DNA of 46,147 nt from Herbinix sp. (GTDB lineage Bacteria > Bacillota > Clostridia > Lachnospirales > Lachnospiraceae), in contig JAQSYO010000030.1 of assembly GCA_029256105.1 (NCBI GenBank), forward strand, positions 1 through 46,147, written 5' to 3'. A model generated the notes under the pieces. The model had not been told where the DNA came from and did no database searches. It was given only the letters and a program-made list of their open reading frames with translations. A program made the position numbers and the translations under genes. The stretch's first letter is position 1, and every line of letters starts with the position of its first letter. Positions 16,788 to 25,262 of this stretch are shown here, one piece after another.

Positions 16788-19700
16788 GTGGCAAAAATCA
16801 ACGAAGCCGAACGCAAGACGCAAGAGCGTGTTATGAAGCTATTTAGTGATAGGACTCTGCTTGACTATAAGTATTACGGCGACATGCACGGACAGATTAA
16901 CACTAATATTATGACCGACAAACTGGCCGAGTGGCTTTGCTCACCTAAGGGTGGCGGGTATAGCATGGCACTTGCAACAAAGGCAGTGGATATGCTGACT
17001 CGCACAGCAGGAAACCTTCAACAAGGGCTGTACAAGGCAAACCAAGACGTGTATTCTCTGCTCAAATATGGTTCGAAGGTACACGAAAATCCGGGTGAGG
17101 TCGACACAACGGTGTACTTTATCGACTGGAAACACTCTCATAACAACGAGTTTGGCATAGCTGAGGAAGTAACTATCAAGGATGGAAACACACGCCGCCC
17201 TGACCTTGTTGTGTATGTAAATGGTATTGCCCTTGCTGTTATCGAGCTTAAAAAATCAACTGTATCGGTATCACAAGGTATCCGTCAGAATATTTCTAAC
17301 CAGAGTGAACACTTTAACAAGCCTTTTTTTACCACTATCCAGTTTACTATGGCTGGAAACAGTGCCGAAGGATTGCGTTACGGCACCATAGAAACATCTG
17401 AAAAGTATTACCTTGAATGGAAGAATGACGAAGTAAATACAGTGGCACAGCCGTTAGATGAAATGTCACTAAGCGTATTAGATAAGTGCAAATCCATGCC
17501 CGATAAGCTTGACTGGCAGCTTTTCAGTATGTTTTATAAGCGTAGATTCCTTGACCTTATGCACAACTTTATAGTTTATGATAAAGGAGTTAAGAAAGCG
17601 TGCAGACATAACCAATACTTTGGTATAAAGAAGGCTCAAATAAAGCTCAGTCGCAAGCAAGGCGGCATTATTTGGCATACACAGGGGAGCGGTAAAACGC
17701 TGACTATGGTGTGGTTATCTAAATGGATTCTCGAAAATAACTCTAATGCCCGTGTGCTTATCGTTACCGACCGTGATGAGCTTGACGAGCAAATGGAAAA
17801 GGTATACAAGGGTGTTGATGAGCATATTTATCGCACAAGCTCCTGTGCCGACCTTATTGAACGCTTAGACAAGAGCGAAAAGCGTCTTATAAGCGCACTT
17901 ATTCATAAGTTTGGCGTTCGTAACAGTACCGAAAACACCGAGGCTCAAGCTATGAAAAATGTAGAGCAGTTTATTAAGGACTTAAAAGCTGCGTTACCTA
18001 CCAACTTCAAGGTTAAGGGTGACTTTGTGGTGTTCGTAGATGAATGTCACAGAACGCAGAGCGGTCTTTTGCACAGAGCGATGAAAGAGGTACTTCCTAA
18101 CGCTATCTTTGTAGGTTTTACCGGGACGCCGTTGCTTGTTAAGGACAAAGAAACCAGTATAGAGGTATTCTCGCCCGGCTACATTCACACATATAAGTAT
18201 GACGAGGCTGTAGCTGATGGCGTTGTACTTGACTTGCGTTATGAGGCTCGTGACATTGAGCAAATTATTACCGCACAGGACAAGATTGACCTGTACTTTG
18301 AAACAAAGACACGTGGGCTTAATGATGCGGCTAAAGCTAAGCTTAAGTCTAAATGGGGCAGTATGCAAAAGATGTACAGCTCTCGCAAGCGTTTAGAGGT
18401 TATCGCTGAGGATATTATAGCAGACTTTGATACTAAGACTCGTATCGCTGATGGTAATGGTAACGCTATGCTTGTTGCCGACTCCATTTATTCAGCGTGT
18501 AAGTATTATGAAATATTCCAGTCACGTGGCTTTAAGCAGTGTGCGATAGTTACTTCTTTTGTACCTCTTGCAAGCAATTTGCGTACAGAGGCAGAAGATG
18601 CCGAGGAGTTTGAAAAGTACGAAGTTTACACTAAGATGCTTAACGGACAAACTGCTGAGGACTTTGAGTCTGAGGTTAAGCGTAAATTTATAGATGAGCC
18701 TGCACAGATGAAGTTACTTATTGTGGTTGATAAACTCCTTACAGGATTTGATGCTCCACCTTGCACTTATCTTTACATAGACAAATCAATGCACGACCAT
18801 GGCTTATTCCAAGCTATCTGTCGTGTAAATCGTTTAGATGGTGAAGCGAAAGACTTCGGGTATATCGTAGACTATAAACAGCTATTTGGTAATCTTGCTG
18901 ATGCACTTAATAAATACACCTCAGGAGCGTTTGAAGGTTATGCTGAGGAAGATATAGTAGGATTGATTAAAGATAGGCTCAGCGAGGCTAAAAAGCACTT
19001 AGACGCCATTTTAGAAGAACTGGATGACTTATGTGGTGGTGTGCCTACACCGAGGGAGGAAATAGACTTTATTCATTATTTCTGTGGTGAGTATGGTGTA
19101 GGTGGCATTGACGATGAATCATGCTCACGCAGTCGTGAAAAGCTTTATAAGCTTGTAAATAGTTTTGTACGTGCCTATGCGGAGATTAAGGGTGAAATGT
19201 CTGACGCTGGCTATAGCGATGCCGAGCAGGCTGAAATTGACAAGCTGGTACTGTTTTATACAGCTCTTAAAGAAACTATCGGCAAAGCAAGTGGTGACTT
19301 TATTGACCTTAAATCTTATGAGGCTGATATGCGTAGGCTTATTGATACATATATCAAAGCTGATGATAGCCGTAAACTTGGTGAATTTGATGATTACACA
19401 TTACTTGACTTTGTTTTGGTACAAGGAGAGCAGCTTGGCGGTAAAGGTAAACAAGCGGCAGCCGAGGCTATCGAGAACAACATTCGGCGTAAGGTTGTAG
19501 AAAAGATACTTATTAACCCTAAGTACTATGCTCGAATGTCTGAGATACTTAACGAACTTGTAAAAGCACGTCATGAAGGTGCTATTGCATATGAACAACT
19601 ATTACAGAAATATGTTGAGCTGGTTAAAAATGCAGAAACACCTGAAAATAACAAACATTACCCTGAAAGTGTTAGACACAGTGGTGCTTTAAGAGCCTTA

Positions 19701-19892
19701 TTTGATAATTGTGGCGAGGACGAAGCACTTGCAATCGCTCTTGATAAGGCGGTTCGTGAGAGTAAGCAGGCTGATTTTAGACATAATGAGTTTAAGGAGC
19801 GACGCATCAAGCAAGCACTCCATAAAATACTTAAAAATAAAGATGAGGTTGAACGTGTATACAGCATAATCATAAAACAAGAGGAGTATTAA
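16788..19892 (+). CDS. hsdR: Type I restriction endonuclease subunit HsdR
   Basis: A 1034-residue translocase-nuclease. The PD-(D/E)xK nuclease is at about residues 136-155 (Asp139, Glu153, Lys155 in ...AVIELKKS). Superfamily 2 helicase motifs follow: Walker A H-T-Q-G-S-G-K-T at about 297-304, D-E-C-H, V-G-F-T-G-T-P, and the motif VI region ending in ICRVNRL. GTG 16788 is chosen over GTG 16782, since GGAGGAGG ends 1 base before the latter and 7 before the former. It begins 2 bases after the hsdS stop. It looks intact, so the system may be active. Confidence 0.95.
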   Translation: MAKINEAERKTQERVMKLFSDRTLLDYKYYGDMHGQINTNIMTDKLAEWLCSPKGGGYSMALATKAVDMLTRTAGNLQQGLYKANQDVYSLLKYGSKVHENPGEVDTTVYFIDWKHSHNNEFGIAEEVTIKDGNTRRPDLVVYVNGIALAVIELKKSTVSVSQGIRQNISNQSEHFNKPFFTTIQFTMAGNSAEGLRYGTIETSEKYYLEWKNDEVNTVAQPLDEMSLSVLDKCKSMPDKLDWQLFSMFYKRRFLDLMHNFIVYDKGVKKACRHNQYFGIKKAQIKLSRKQGGIIWHTQGSGKTLTMVWLSKWILENNSNARVLIVTDRDELDEQMEKVYKGVDEHIYRTSSCADLIERLDKSEKRLISALIHKFGVRNSTENTEAQAMKNVEQFIKDLKAALPTNFKVKGDFVVFVDECHRTQSGLLHRAMKEVLPNAIFVGFTGTPLLVKDKETSIEVFSPGYIHTYKYDEAVADGVVLDLRYEARDIEQIITAQDKIDLYFETKTRGLNDAAKAKLKSKWGSMQKMYSSRKRLEVIAEDIIADFDTKTRIADGNGNAMLVADSIYSACKYYEIFQSRGFKQCAIVTSFVPLASNLRTEAEDAEEFEKYEVYTKMLNGQTAEDFESEVKRKFIDEPAQMKLLIVVDKLLTGFDAPPCTYLYIDKSMHDHGLFQAICRVNRLDGEAKDFGYIVDYKQLFGNLADALNKYTSGAFEGYAEEDIVGLIKDRLSEAKKHLDAILEELDDLCGGVPTPREEIDFIHYFCGEYGVGGIDDESCSRSREKLYKLVNSFVRAYAEIKGEMSDAGYSDAEQAEIDKLVLFYTALKETIGKASGDFIDLKSYEADMRRLIDTYIKADDSRKLGEFDDYTLLDFVLVQGEQLGGKGKQAAAEAIENNIRRKVVEKILINPKYYARMSEILNELVKARHEGAIAYEQLLQKYVELVKNAETPENNKHYPESVRHSGALRALFDNCGEDEALAIALDKAVRESKQADFRHNEFKERRIKQALHKILKNKDEVERVYSIIIKQEEY

Positions 19893-19895
19893 TAG

Positions 19896-20591
19896 ATGCT
19901 AACAATATCTGGCATACCGATAGAGGTGTGTAAAAAAAATATAAAGAATATGCATCTGTACGTAAAACCGCCTAATGGAGATGTATCTGTTTCTGCACCA
20001 CTATCTATGAGTGATGAAGCAATAGAACGTTTTGTACGAACTAAGGCAAGCTGGATAAAGAGGCAAATTGCCAAGTACGACGAACAAGCAAGGCAGTCAG
20101 AGCGTGAGTATGTTTCAGGCGAAACGCTGTATGTATGGGGCAAGCAATATTATTTGCAGACCGAGTACGGTAAAAAGAACAGTATGGTTCTATCTGGTGA
20201 CAAGGCAATACTTACCGTACGCAAGGAAAGTTCTGCGGCTTTAAGAGAGTGTTTTGTGCGTGAGTGGTACCGTGAACAACTAAAAACCGAGATTGAGCGT
20301 GTCCTTCCTAAGTGTATCAAGCTTACCGGATGTGTTCCAGCAGGCTGGCAGACAAAGTATATGACCTCTAAATGGGGTACTTGCAACACCGATACAGGTA
20401 AGCTATGGTTCAACTTACAGCTTGCGAAAAAGACCCCAGAGTGCTTAGAATATGTTATAATACATGAACTTACTCACCTGTTAGAAAGAACACACAACGA
20501 ACGATTTTTGGCTTATATGGATAAATTTATGCCATTATGGCGTGAGGTAAAAGTCACTCTCAACGGGCAGACGTTGGACTTTATGGAATAA
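19896..20591 (+). CDS. YgjP-like (M48-type) metallopeptidase
   Basis: A 231-residue zinc metalloprotease-like protein of the YgjP/DUF45 group. The zinc motif H-E-L-T-H is at residues 190-194, with a further His at 200 (TH-NERF), and the family's SKWGTC motif is at about 158-163. It begins 3 bases after hsdR, and members of this family often accompany type I restriction operons, so it is probably co-expressed. What it cleaves is not established. AAGAGGAG lies at the end of hsdR. Confidence 0.88.
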   Translation: MLTISGIPIEVCKKNIKNMHLYVKPPNGDVSVSAPLSMSDEAIERFVRTKASWIKRQIAKYDEQARQSEREYVSGETLYVWGKQYYLQTEYGKKNSMVLSGDKAILTVRKESSAALRECFVREWYREQLKTEIERVLPKCIKLTGCVPAGWQTKYMTSKWGTCNTDTGKLWFNLQLAKKTPECLEYVIIHELTHLLERTHNERFLAYMDKFMPLWREVKVTLNGQTLDFME

Positions 20592-20827
20592 TTTGAGTTA
20601 TTGTGTTTGAGTTCTGGGACATGAGAAATTTACACTCCCAAAATAACTGACAATAAAAACGATTAACCCTTACCCCATAAGGCATTACACTTTTGTGTAC
20701 CATTCTAATATTATTTGGATTATTATTTGATGCAACATTTACATCCATCATTATCAAGAATATAATCAGAGAATAAATTATCTTATTAAAAACTAATGAA
20801 AACCAAAGATGTTAGAAAATAATAATT

Positions 20828-20932
20828 GTCATTGTAGAGTCCTTAGCGTGGGAAACAGAGGTCTGGAAAGCAGATATGCCAGAGCATATGTTACATCTCA
20901 ATGGTGATAGGTTTATGGGTCCCAGAAATTAA
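20828..20932 (+). pseudogene. Short coding remnant of unknown family
   Basis: Thirty-four open codons without a start (…[21 protein letters not shown]…, ending at TAA 20930) look like the tail of a degraded gene. The rest of 20592-20997 shows no gene. Confidence 0.3.
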
Positions 20933-20997
20933 AACAATAGCCAAGAATAGTGGAGTGCAAGGATGTGCTTCTTAGTGAGATTGAGGAGAGTAATAAG

Positions 20998-21663
20998 ATG
21001 AACGAAAAAGAAACACTCAAAAAGTTAATAGATGAGCCTAAACTCCCAAGCGTCATTGAATGGGTTTATGAAGTTGAGGCATTTTTAGAGAATACGAACG
21101 AGCCAGACAAAGAGGCTTGGACTTTGATAGATGGTATAAAGAGCCAAGGCGATAACTTCCTTCGTTGCGAAGGACTCGTTGCCTTGCTTAGACAATTGTA
21201 TAAGCGTAAATATGATGGTATTACTCTACCGCCTATAACTAAGCGTAACCAAATATTTGTGGCGATGATGTTCTCGTCGGAAACATACGACATATACGAG
21301 AATGTGTTAAAACCTGTAATTCATTCGCTAAACTATACAGCTTTGCGTATTGATGAAAAGCAATACGGCGGTTCAATCATTGGTGAAATAACTGCGGAAA
21401 TCTCTAATTCTGTTGCTTTGATAGCTGACCTGACTGGTAACCGAGGCGGTGTCTACTACGAGGCAGGAGTGGCAAGGGGCTTACAACTATGCAATCACCC
21501 AATCAAGTTGGTTTTCACTTGCCACAGAGACTATTTTGATAAAGATGGAGTGCATTTTGATGTTCGTGGCGATAACATAATTCTTTATGAGAATGATGAG
21601 GACTTGAAGCACAAATTAACGGTGCGGTTGCAAACTGTGCTGGCGGAGGATGGTGACGCATAA
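20998..21663 (+). CDS. Nucleoside 2-deoxyribosyltransferase/TIR-like protein
   Basis: A 221-residue protein. Its C-terminal two thirds has the fold signature shared by nucleoside 2-deoxyribosyltransferases and TIR-like NAD-processing domains: IFVAMMFSSE as first strand, then IADLTGNRGGVYYEAGVARGL, with the conserved Asp and the catalytic-type Glu in YYEAG, and a strand ending near DVRGDNIILYEN. The N-terminal 75 residues are helical. ATG 20998 is preferred for its GAGGAG; a GTG at 20950 has no ribosome site. It lies next to the type I system, and such domains occur as effectors in phage defence, but no sensor partner is evident. Function is inferred only. Confidence 0.65.
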   Translation: MNEKETLKKLIDEPKLPSVIEWVYEVEAFLENTNEPDKEAWTLIDGIKSQGDNFLRCEGLVALLRQLYKRKYDGITLPPITKRNQIFVAMMFSSETYDIYENVLKPVIHSLNYTALRIDEKQYGGSIIGEITAEISNSVALIADLTGNRGGVYYEAGVARGLQLCNHPIKLVFTCHRDYFDKDGVHFDVRGDNIILYENDEDLKHKLTVRLQTVLAEDGDA

Positions 21664-21672
21664 GTAATCTAG

Positions 21673-21741
21673 CTTCTTGATTGCGGAGCTTGCCCTGATG
21701 GAGTGGAATACAAACCCGTTGGAGATGTATATGATTCATAG
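21673..21741 (+). pseudogene. Possible HsdS recognition-domain remnant
   Basis: A 22-codon open stretch contains C-P-D-G-V-E-Y-K-P-V-G-D-V, very like the typical start of an HsdS target-recognition domain (CPDGVEYK-LGEV), then a stop at 21739. It lies 5 kb after the intact hsdS. The match is short. Confidence 0.35.
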
Positions 21742-21836
21742 TCACAGAGTTTTGAAGTCTAACTATTCCCAAAATGCGACATGATATGTTAGAATAGACC
21801 CATTCCCCAATACAACAATAAGATACGGCAATATAT

Positions 21837-21880
21837 AGAATAAGCGACTGCATACGTTATTGTAAGCAGTCGCTTATTCT
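21837..21880. repeat. Perfect 15-bp inverted repeat
   Basis: Bases 21837-21851 are the reverse complement of 21866-21880 with a 14-base loop. No T run follows on either strand, so it may be a terminator-like structure or a protein site. Apart from this, the promoter and the HsdS-like scrap, 21664-22108 shows no gene. Confidence 0.6.
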
Positions 21881-22005
21881 GTGTGTATACAGCAGAATAC
21901 AAACACCCACAACACCTTATTTTCAAGGCATTTTATTTGTTTCACTTGTCATAGTATAACTAATTCTATGATTTATAGTATGTATAATATATGTATAATA
22001 AATCA

Positions 22006-22034
22006 TTGACATTACATTTTTTGCCGCTTATAAT
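22006..22034 (+). promoter_or_regulatory. Consensus promoter of the parA operon
   Basis: TTGACA at 22006-22011 and TATAAT at 22029-22034 with exactly 17 bp between them, the ideal sigma-A arrangement. Confidence 0.75.
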
Positions 22035-22055
22035 TATAGATATAAAAGCATATTA

Positions 22056-22075
22056 ATTAGATAACTATATCTAAT
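22056..22075. promoter_or_regulatory. Inverted repeat after the parA promoter, putative operator
   Basis: ATTAGATA (22056-22063) and TATCTAAT (22068-22075) form a perfect dyad with a 4-base spacer just downstream of the -10 box, a likely site for autorepression by the RHH partner. Confidence 0.5.
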
Positions 22076-22108
22076 ATAATACACACAATAAAAGGAGGAA
22101 ATCCCTAT

Positions 22109-22868
22109 ATGTCAACAATCGTCGCCCTTGCCAACCAAAAGGGAGAAATTGGAAAAACGACCAGCACCTATAACATCGGTGTTTCCCTTGCCAAGAGAGG
22201 TAAATCATTTTATTGGTCGACCTTGACCCTCAGGCCAGCTTAACTATATGTGCAGGCTTTTAGAACCAAACGACTATGAGTATAACATCACCACCCTATT
22301 ACAAAGCTCACAGAACCCTACAGAATGCATCCAACCCATAAAGCCTAATCTCTCTATCATAACTTCAATCATAGACCTTGCAGGGCTTGAGATAGCTTTA
22401 ACAGCACGAACTATGAGAGAGTTAATCCTTAAGAAAGCTCTTAAACAAATCCAAGCATCATATGATTATATTCTTATCGACTGTCCACCTCAGTTGAGCA
22501 TCCTGACCATCAATGCTCTGTCCTGTGCTGACTATGTCTTAATCCCATCAAAGACGGATTATCTGTCTTACCGAGGCATTGAGCAGCTGTTGAATACCAT
22601 CTCTGTTACTCAGCAAGAATGTAACGAAAACCTTGCTATAATGGGTGTAATTGCTACCATGTACGAGGAGAAAATAAAGGATTGCAGAGATGTTTTATCG
22701 GCTCTGGAAGAAAATTATGAAGTGCTGGGAGTAACAAAGAAATTGTCAATCGTGAATAAAGGCCTCTACGATGGTCTTGCTGTGACTGAGCAATCATCAA
22801 CCAATCAAATTGCTTTAGCTTATGATAAAGTGTGTGATTACATAATCAGAAAGTGCGAGGTAGCATAA
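22109..22868 (+). pseudogene. Frameshifted ParA-type partition ATPase
   Basis: ATG 22109 with AAAGGAGG opens a ParA/MinD-family ATPase whose Walker A reads QKGEIGKTT. The frame is lost after about 32 codons. The expected continuation (LVDLDPQASLTICAG) is in a second frame from about 22213, and the rest (LEPNDYEYNITTLL, then DYILIDCPPQLSILTINAL and VLIPSKTDYLSYRGIEQLL) in a third frame from about 22248 to the stop. Two shifts separate the nucleotide-binding loop from the rest, so no full protein is expected unless there is recoding or sequence error. The Walker A glycine is also Glu. The TAA overlaps the next start. Confidence 0.88.
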
Positions 22869-23272
22869 TGAAAAACTTTATTGAAAAAGAAAAAAGTAGA
22901 GCAGAGCAAGCGTATGCACCGTTCTTTACAGCACGAGCACAGGCAGTAAAATCAGAATCCGAGGTCACTGTGGGATTCACAGCAGAATCCACGAAATCCG
23001 GAGTCACACCAACAGAACCCGAAACTGTTTTATCTGCGGAATTGCCTGACTCAGCAGAACCCGAAACCACAAAGTCCGAGGCTACTACATCTGAAACCAC
23101 GAAATCCACTAGGAAAAAGGGGCGCCCCACAGTCAACCGTGAAACCAAGAAGCGTTACACCATCACTCTAATGCCTAGCCTCTACGCCAAAGCAAGTGAT
23201 AAGGCTGCTGAGCAAGGACGGTCTTTGTCCGAGGTGATAGGCCGGTATTTGGAAGCATATATAAAGGAGTAG
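22868..23272 (+). CDS. Ribbon-helix-helix partner of ParA
   Basis: A 134-residue protein. The C-terminal 45 residues (KKRYTITLMPSLYAKASDKAAEQ, then SLSEVIGRYLEAY) form a ribbon-helix-helix DNA-binding domain. Residues about 30-90 are a low-complexity Ser/Thr/Glu/Pro linker with imperfect AESTKS/AEPETTKS repeats, reflected in the DNA. The start overlaps the parA stop by one base. Placement after parA matches the centromere-binding partner of plasmid partition loci, so it probably binds DNA near the parA promoter. It is intact although parA is not. Confidence 0.78.
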   Translation: MKNFIEKEKSRAEQAYAPFFTARAQAVKSESEVTVGFTAESTKSGVTPTEPETVLSAELPDSAEPETTKSEATTSETTKSTRKKGRPTVNRETKKRYTITLMPSLYAKASDKAAEQGRSLSEVIGRYLEAYIKE

Positions 23273-23276
23273 GACT

Positions 23277-23322
23277 AAACAAAGGAAGAACCCTTGTAAA
23301 TACAGAATTCTTCCTTTGTTTT
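23277..23322 (+). terminator. Terminator of the parA-RHH operon
   Basis: AAACAAAGGAAGAA (23277-23290) pairs exactly with 23308-23321 and ends in TTTT. Confidence 0.75.
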
Positions 23323-23329
23323 GAAAGCA

Positions 23330-23400
23330 TACCTTATATGTATCTTATAAATAATTTATGTATATTTTATATGTATCTTATTAATAAATTATCTATAACT
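23330..23400. repeat. Two copies of an AT-rich direct repeat
   Basis: TTATATGTATCTTAT followed by A/T and AATAA occurs twice, about 37 bases apart, between the two terminators. It could be an iteron or binding site but is short and AT-rich. Confidence 0.4.
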
Positions 23401-23413
23401 TATACGTAATAAA

Positions 23414-23462
23414 AACCGCTGTAACCCTTTATAACATAGGTAATTACAGCGGTTCACATTTT
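23414..23462. terminator. Bidirectional terminator between convergent genes
   Basis: AACCGCTGTAA (23414-23424) pairs with 23444-23454. A T run follows on the plus strand and the minus strand reads into TTTTT. Confidence 0.65.
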
Positions 23463-23523
23463 TATTTGCGTTATACTCCAAGCATCTTCACAGTTACCTG
23501 ACAGTCTAAAACCAGCCACATAC

Positions 23524-23964
23524 TTAGCCAATCAGCATCATAATACTCCGTAAGGCCACCTTATCTCTCGTATCCAAATATGCAGCCAGCTCCGCCACTA
23601 TCAGCTTTATCCTCTCCTCAACGGTTTCATATTCGGTCAACACATACACCTTACAGTAACCCAGTATGCTTATAGGCCAGTCTGTACCGACTATCTGGGT
23701 GTAATACTTCCAGCCTGTGGCTAAATCTCCTAATATAGTTTTTATCGGATACTGATTTTTAAATTCCACCCTTAAGGAAATCCTATGTTCATAAATCGAT
23801 TGTTGTTCTGGATATGTAAAACACGAAGCACTCATCACCTCGAATCCCAACTCATATAACCTGTCTGCCACAGGACGCATTTCCTTGGTAAGTGGGATTA
23901 AGCTCATAATATCGCACTTGTGCGTTTTATATGCCCATTTATGGCACTTACAACAATACAGCAT
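23524..23964 (-). CDS. Hypothetical protein with N-terminal Cys pair
   Basis: A 146-residue protein of unknown family. The N-terminus (YCCKCHKWAYKTHKC) holds four cysteines and a histidine, like a small zinc ribbon; the rest looks like an alpha/beta domain. GGGAGGTGAT precedes the start on the minus strand. It sits 1 base after the interrupted gene 23966-24358 and 400 bases from the recombinase, so the three form a minus-strand operon of an integrated plasmid-like element. Confidence 0.6.
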   Translation of the reverse strand: MLYCCKCHKWAYKTHKCDIMSLIPLTKEMRPVADRLYELGFEVMSASCFTYPEQQSIYEHRISLRVEFKNQYPIKTILGDLATGWKYYTQIVGTDWPISILGYCKVYVLTEYETVEERIKLIVAELAAYLDTRDKVALRSIMMLIG

Positions 23965-23965
23965 A

Positions 23966-24358
23966 TCAAATCACCTCCCTCACTTTGTGTATCCAGAACC
24001 AGTCCGAATACCTGAAATACTTGCTGTATAGCCTTTTATAAGAAGCTTTAGCTTCTTCTCTGCAATCATAGTGCGTCAATCTCCAGTCGCCTGTGTGACC
24101 ATCATAATGACATAACCAATACCCGGCCTTTACCTCTATATCCTGTAATTGCGTGGTATTACGCAACTTTTTATTTGCATCATATGAAAGTATGACTGCA
24201 GTTGGTGAGGCTGTATCTATACTATATTCATTCAGTAGCTCATTAAAGGAGTTTAGGGCATAATCCTAATAGTTATTGCTGGAACTATACCTTAAATGCC
24301 CCATAAACTGCCCCATATAATGCTTATATGCCCTCTCTAATAACTCATATGCCGTCAT
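23966..24358 (-). pseudogene. Hypothetical gene interrupted by a single in-frame TAG
   Basis: From ATG 24358, with AAGGAGGTG correctly spaced, one frame stays open for 130 codons except for a TAG at 24268-24266 (codon 31). Before it: MTAYELLERAYKHYM; after it: DYALNSFNELLNEYSI, then GYWLCHYDGHTGDWRLTHYD and a tryptophan-rich end. A short downstream part could start at TTG 24166 but lacks a ribosome site. The family is not recognised. It may be a pseudogene, a read-through gene or a sequencing error. Confidence 0.6.
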
Positions 24359-24374
24359 AATATACTGCACCTCC

Positions 24375-24989
24375 TTATAAGTTTAAGTTGTTATAAACAT
24401 CAGATATTACTTCCTTAGTAATACCAATGTATCTCAGCGTTACGGATGCACTACTATGGTTTAGCATTTTTTGCAACGTATTTACGATAGTGGGATTAGT
24501 TCGGATATTATTTATATAGATATGATAAGCAAAAGTCTTACGCAGGCTGTGTGTTCCGTAGTTACCTTTAATATTAAGTTCCCGTAGCGTGGTTTTAATA
24601 ATTTTGTGAGCGGACTCGACGGTTAAGGCTCCTTCACCTTTTCTGCTTTTGAATAAGTAAGAGTTTGTTTCTACTATATTAATGGTATCAAGGTAAAGTC
24701 TTATAGCGACCTTTGCGCTACTGTTCAGCTCGAACTCCCGTTTCTTATCAGTCTTTTCTTCATATATAACTACCTTATCCACAATGATGCCATCTTGCAT
24801 AATATCTTTGATTTTAAGACTCAGCAGGTCACCTGCTCTTAGTCCGATATTAATGCCTACGGTAAATAGCATATAATCACGTTTATTTTCCTTACCTATA
24901 AGATACTGTTTTACTTTTGCAATATCCTTGATACTTTTTATTGGCTCGACCTCGTCAGCTTTTACTCGTAGCATCGTATTTGCAGTCAT
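24375..24989 (-). CDS. Small tyrosine recombinase (resolvase/XerC-like)
   Basis: A 204-residue protein that is almost only the catalytic domain of tyrosine recombinases. Key residues are visible: Arg51 (GLRAGD), His147 and Arg150 (THSLRKT), His178 (LNHSS) and the nucleophile Tyr187 (LRYIG). The N-terminal core-binding domain is very short, as in plasmid resolvases and some small Firmicutes recombinases. It is encoded just beside paired inverted TGCTAACTT half-sites (25011-25156), its likely target. It differs from the integrase remnant at 28046 and probably resolves plasmid multimers or acts in element excision. Confidence 0.9.
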   Translation of the reverse strand: MTANTMLRVKADEVEPIKSIKDIAKVKQYLIGKENKRDYMLFTVGINIGLRAGDLLSLKIKDIMQDGIIVDKVVIYEEKTDKKREFELNSSAKVAIRLYLDTINIVETNSYLFKSRKGEGALTVESAHKIIKTTLRELNIKGNYGTHSLRKTFAYHIYINNIRTNPTIVNTLQKMLNHSSASVTLRYIGITKEVISDVYNNLNL

Positions 24990-25010
24990 GAGTACCTCTC
25001 CTTTCTAAAA

Positions 25011-25156
25011 GCTAACTTACGAGGTTCATACAGTATAAGTTAGCATACAATATAAGATTATTTTAATTAATCGTTGATGTAAATGCGTCAACCATAGATA
25101 AATCAAGGGTTGTAGCATTTTAGTCCAATGCTAACTTATACACAAAGTTAGCATTG
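25011..25156. other. Recombination-site candidate with four AAGTTAGC half-sites
   Basis: CAATGCTAACTT (25126-25137) and its exact reverse complement (25145-25156) flank a 7-bp spacer, ATACACA. This is the layout of a tyrosine recombinase core site: two arms and a 6-8 bp crossover. A second pair, GCTAACTT at 25011-25018 and AAGTTAGC at 25037-25044 with 18 bp between, lies next to the recombinase start. Between the pairs is a hairpin (AAATGC/GCATTT plus CAACC/GGTTG) at 25082-25120. Confidence 0.65.
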
Positions 25157-25218
25157 AGCTTGAATTGCTACTATGTTAAAATACAATTGAGCCAGTCACT
25201 TCAACGGTGAATGTTCAG

Positions 25219-25262
25219 AAAGTAGCACTTACTCTTAGCCGGGAGGAGCTACTTCCATTTTT
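25219..25262 (+). other. Hairpin with T-rich tail
   Basis: AAGTAGC and GCTACTT can pair across about 20 bases and are followed by CCATTTTTATTT. It may be a terminator or part of the recombination region. Confidence 0.35.

Noticed and set aside
21837..21880. Insertion sequence end
   Set aside because: The inverted repeat is a single compact hairpin with a 14-base loop, with no transposase or target duplication.
23330..25260. CRISPR array or classic plasmid origin
   Set aside because: The repeats are few and of different kinds, and there is no Rep gene or cas gene in the window.
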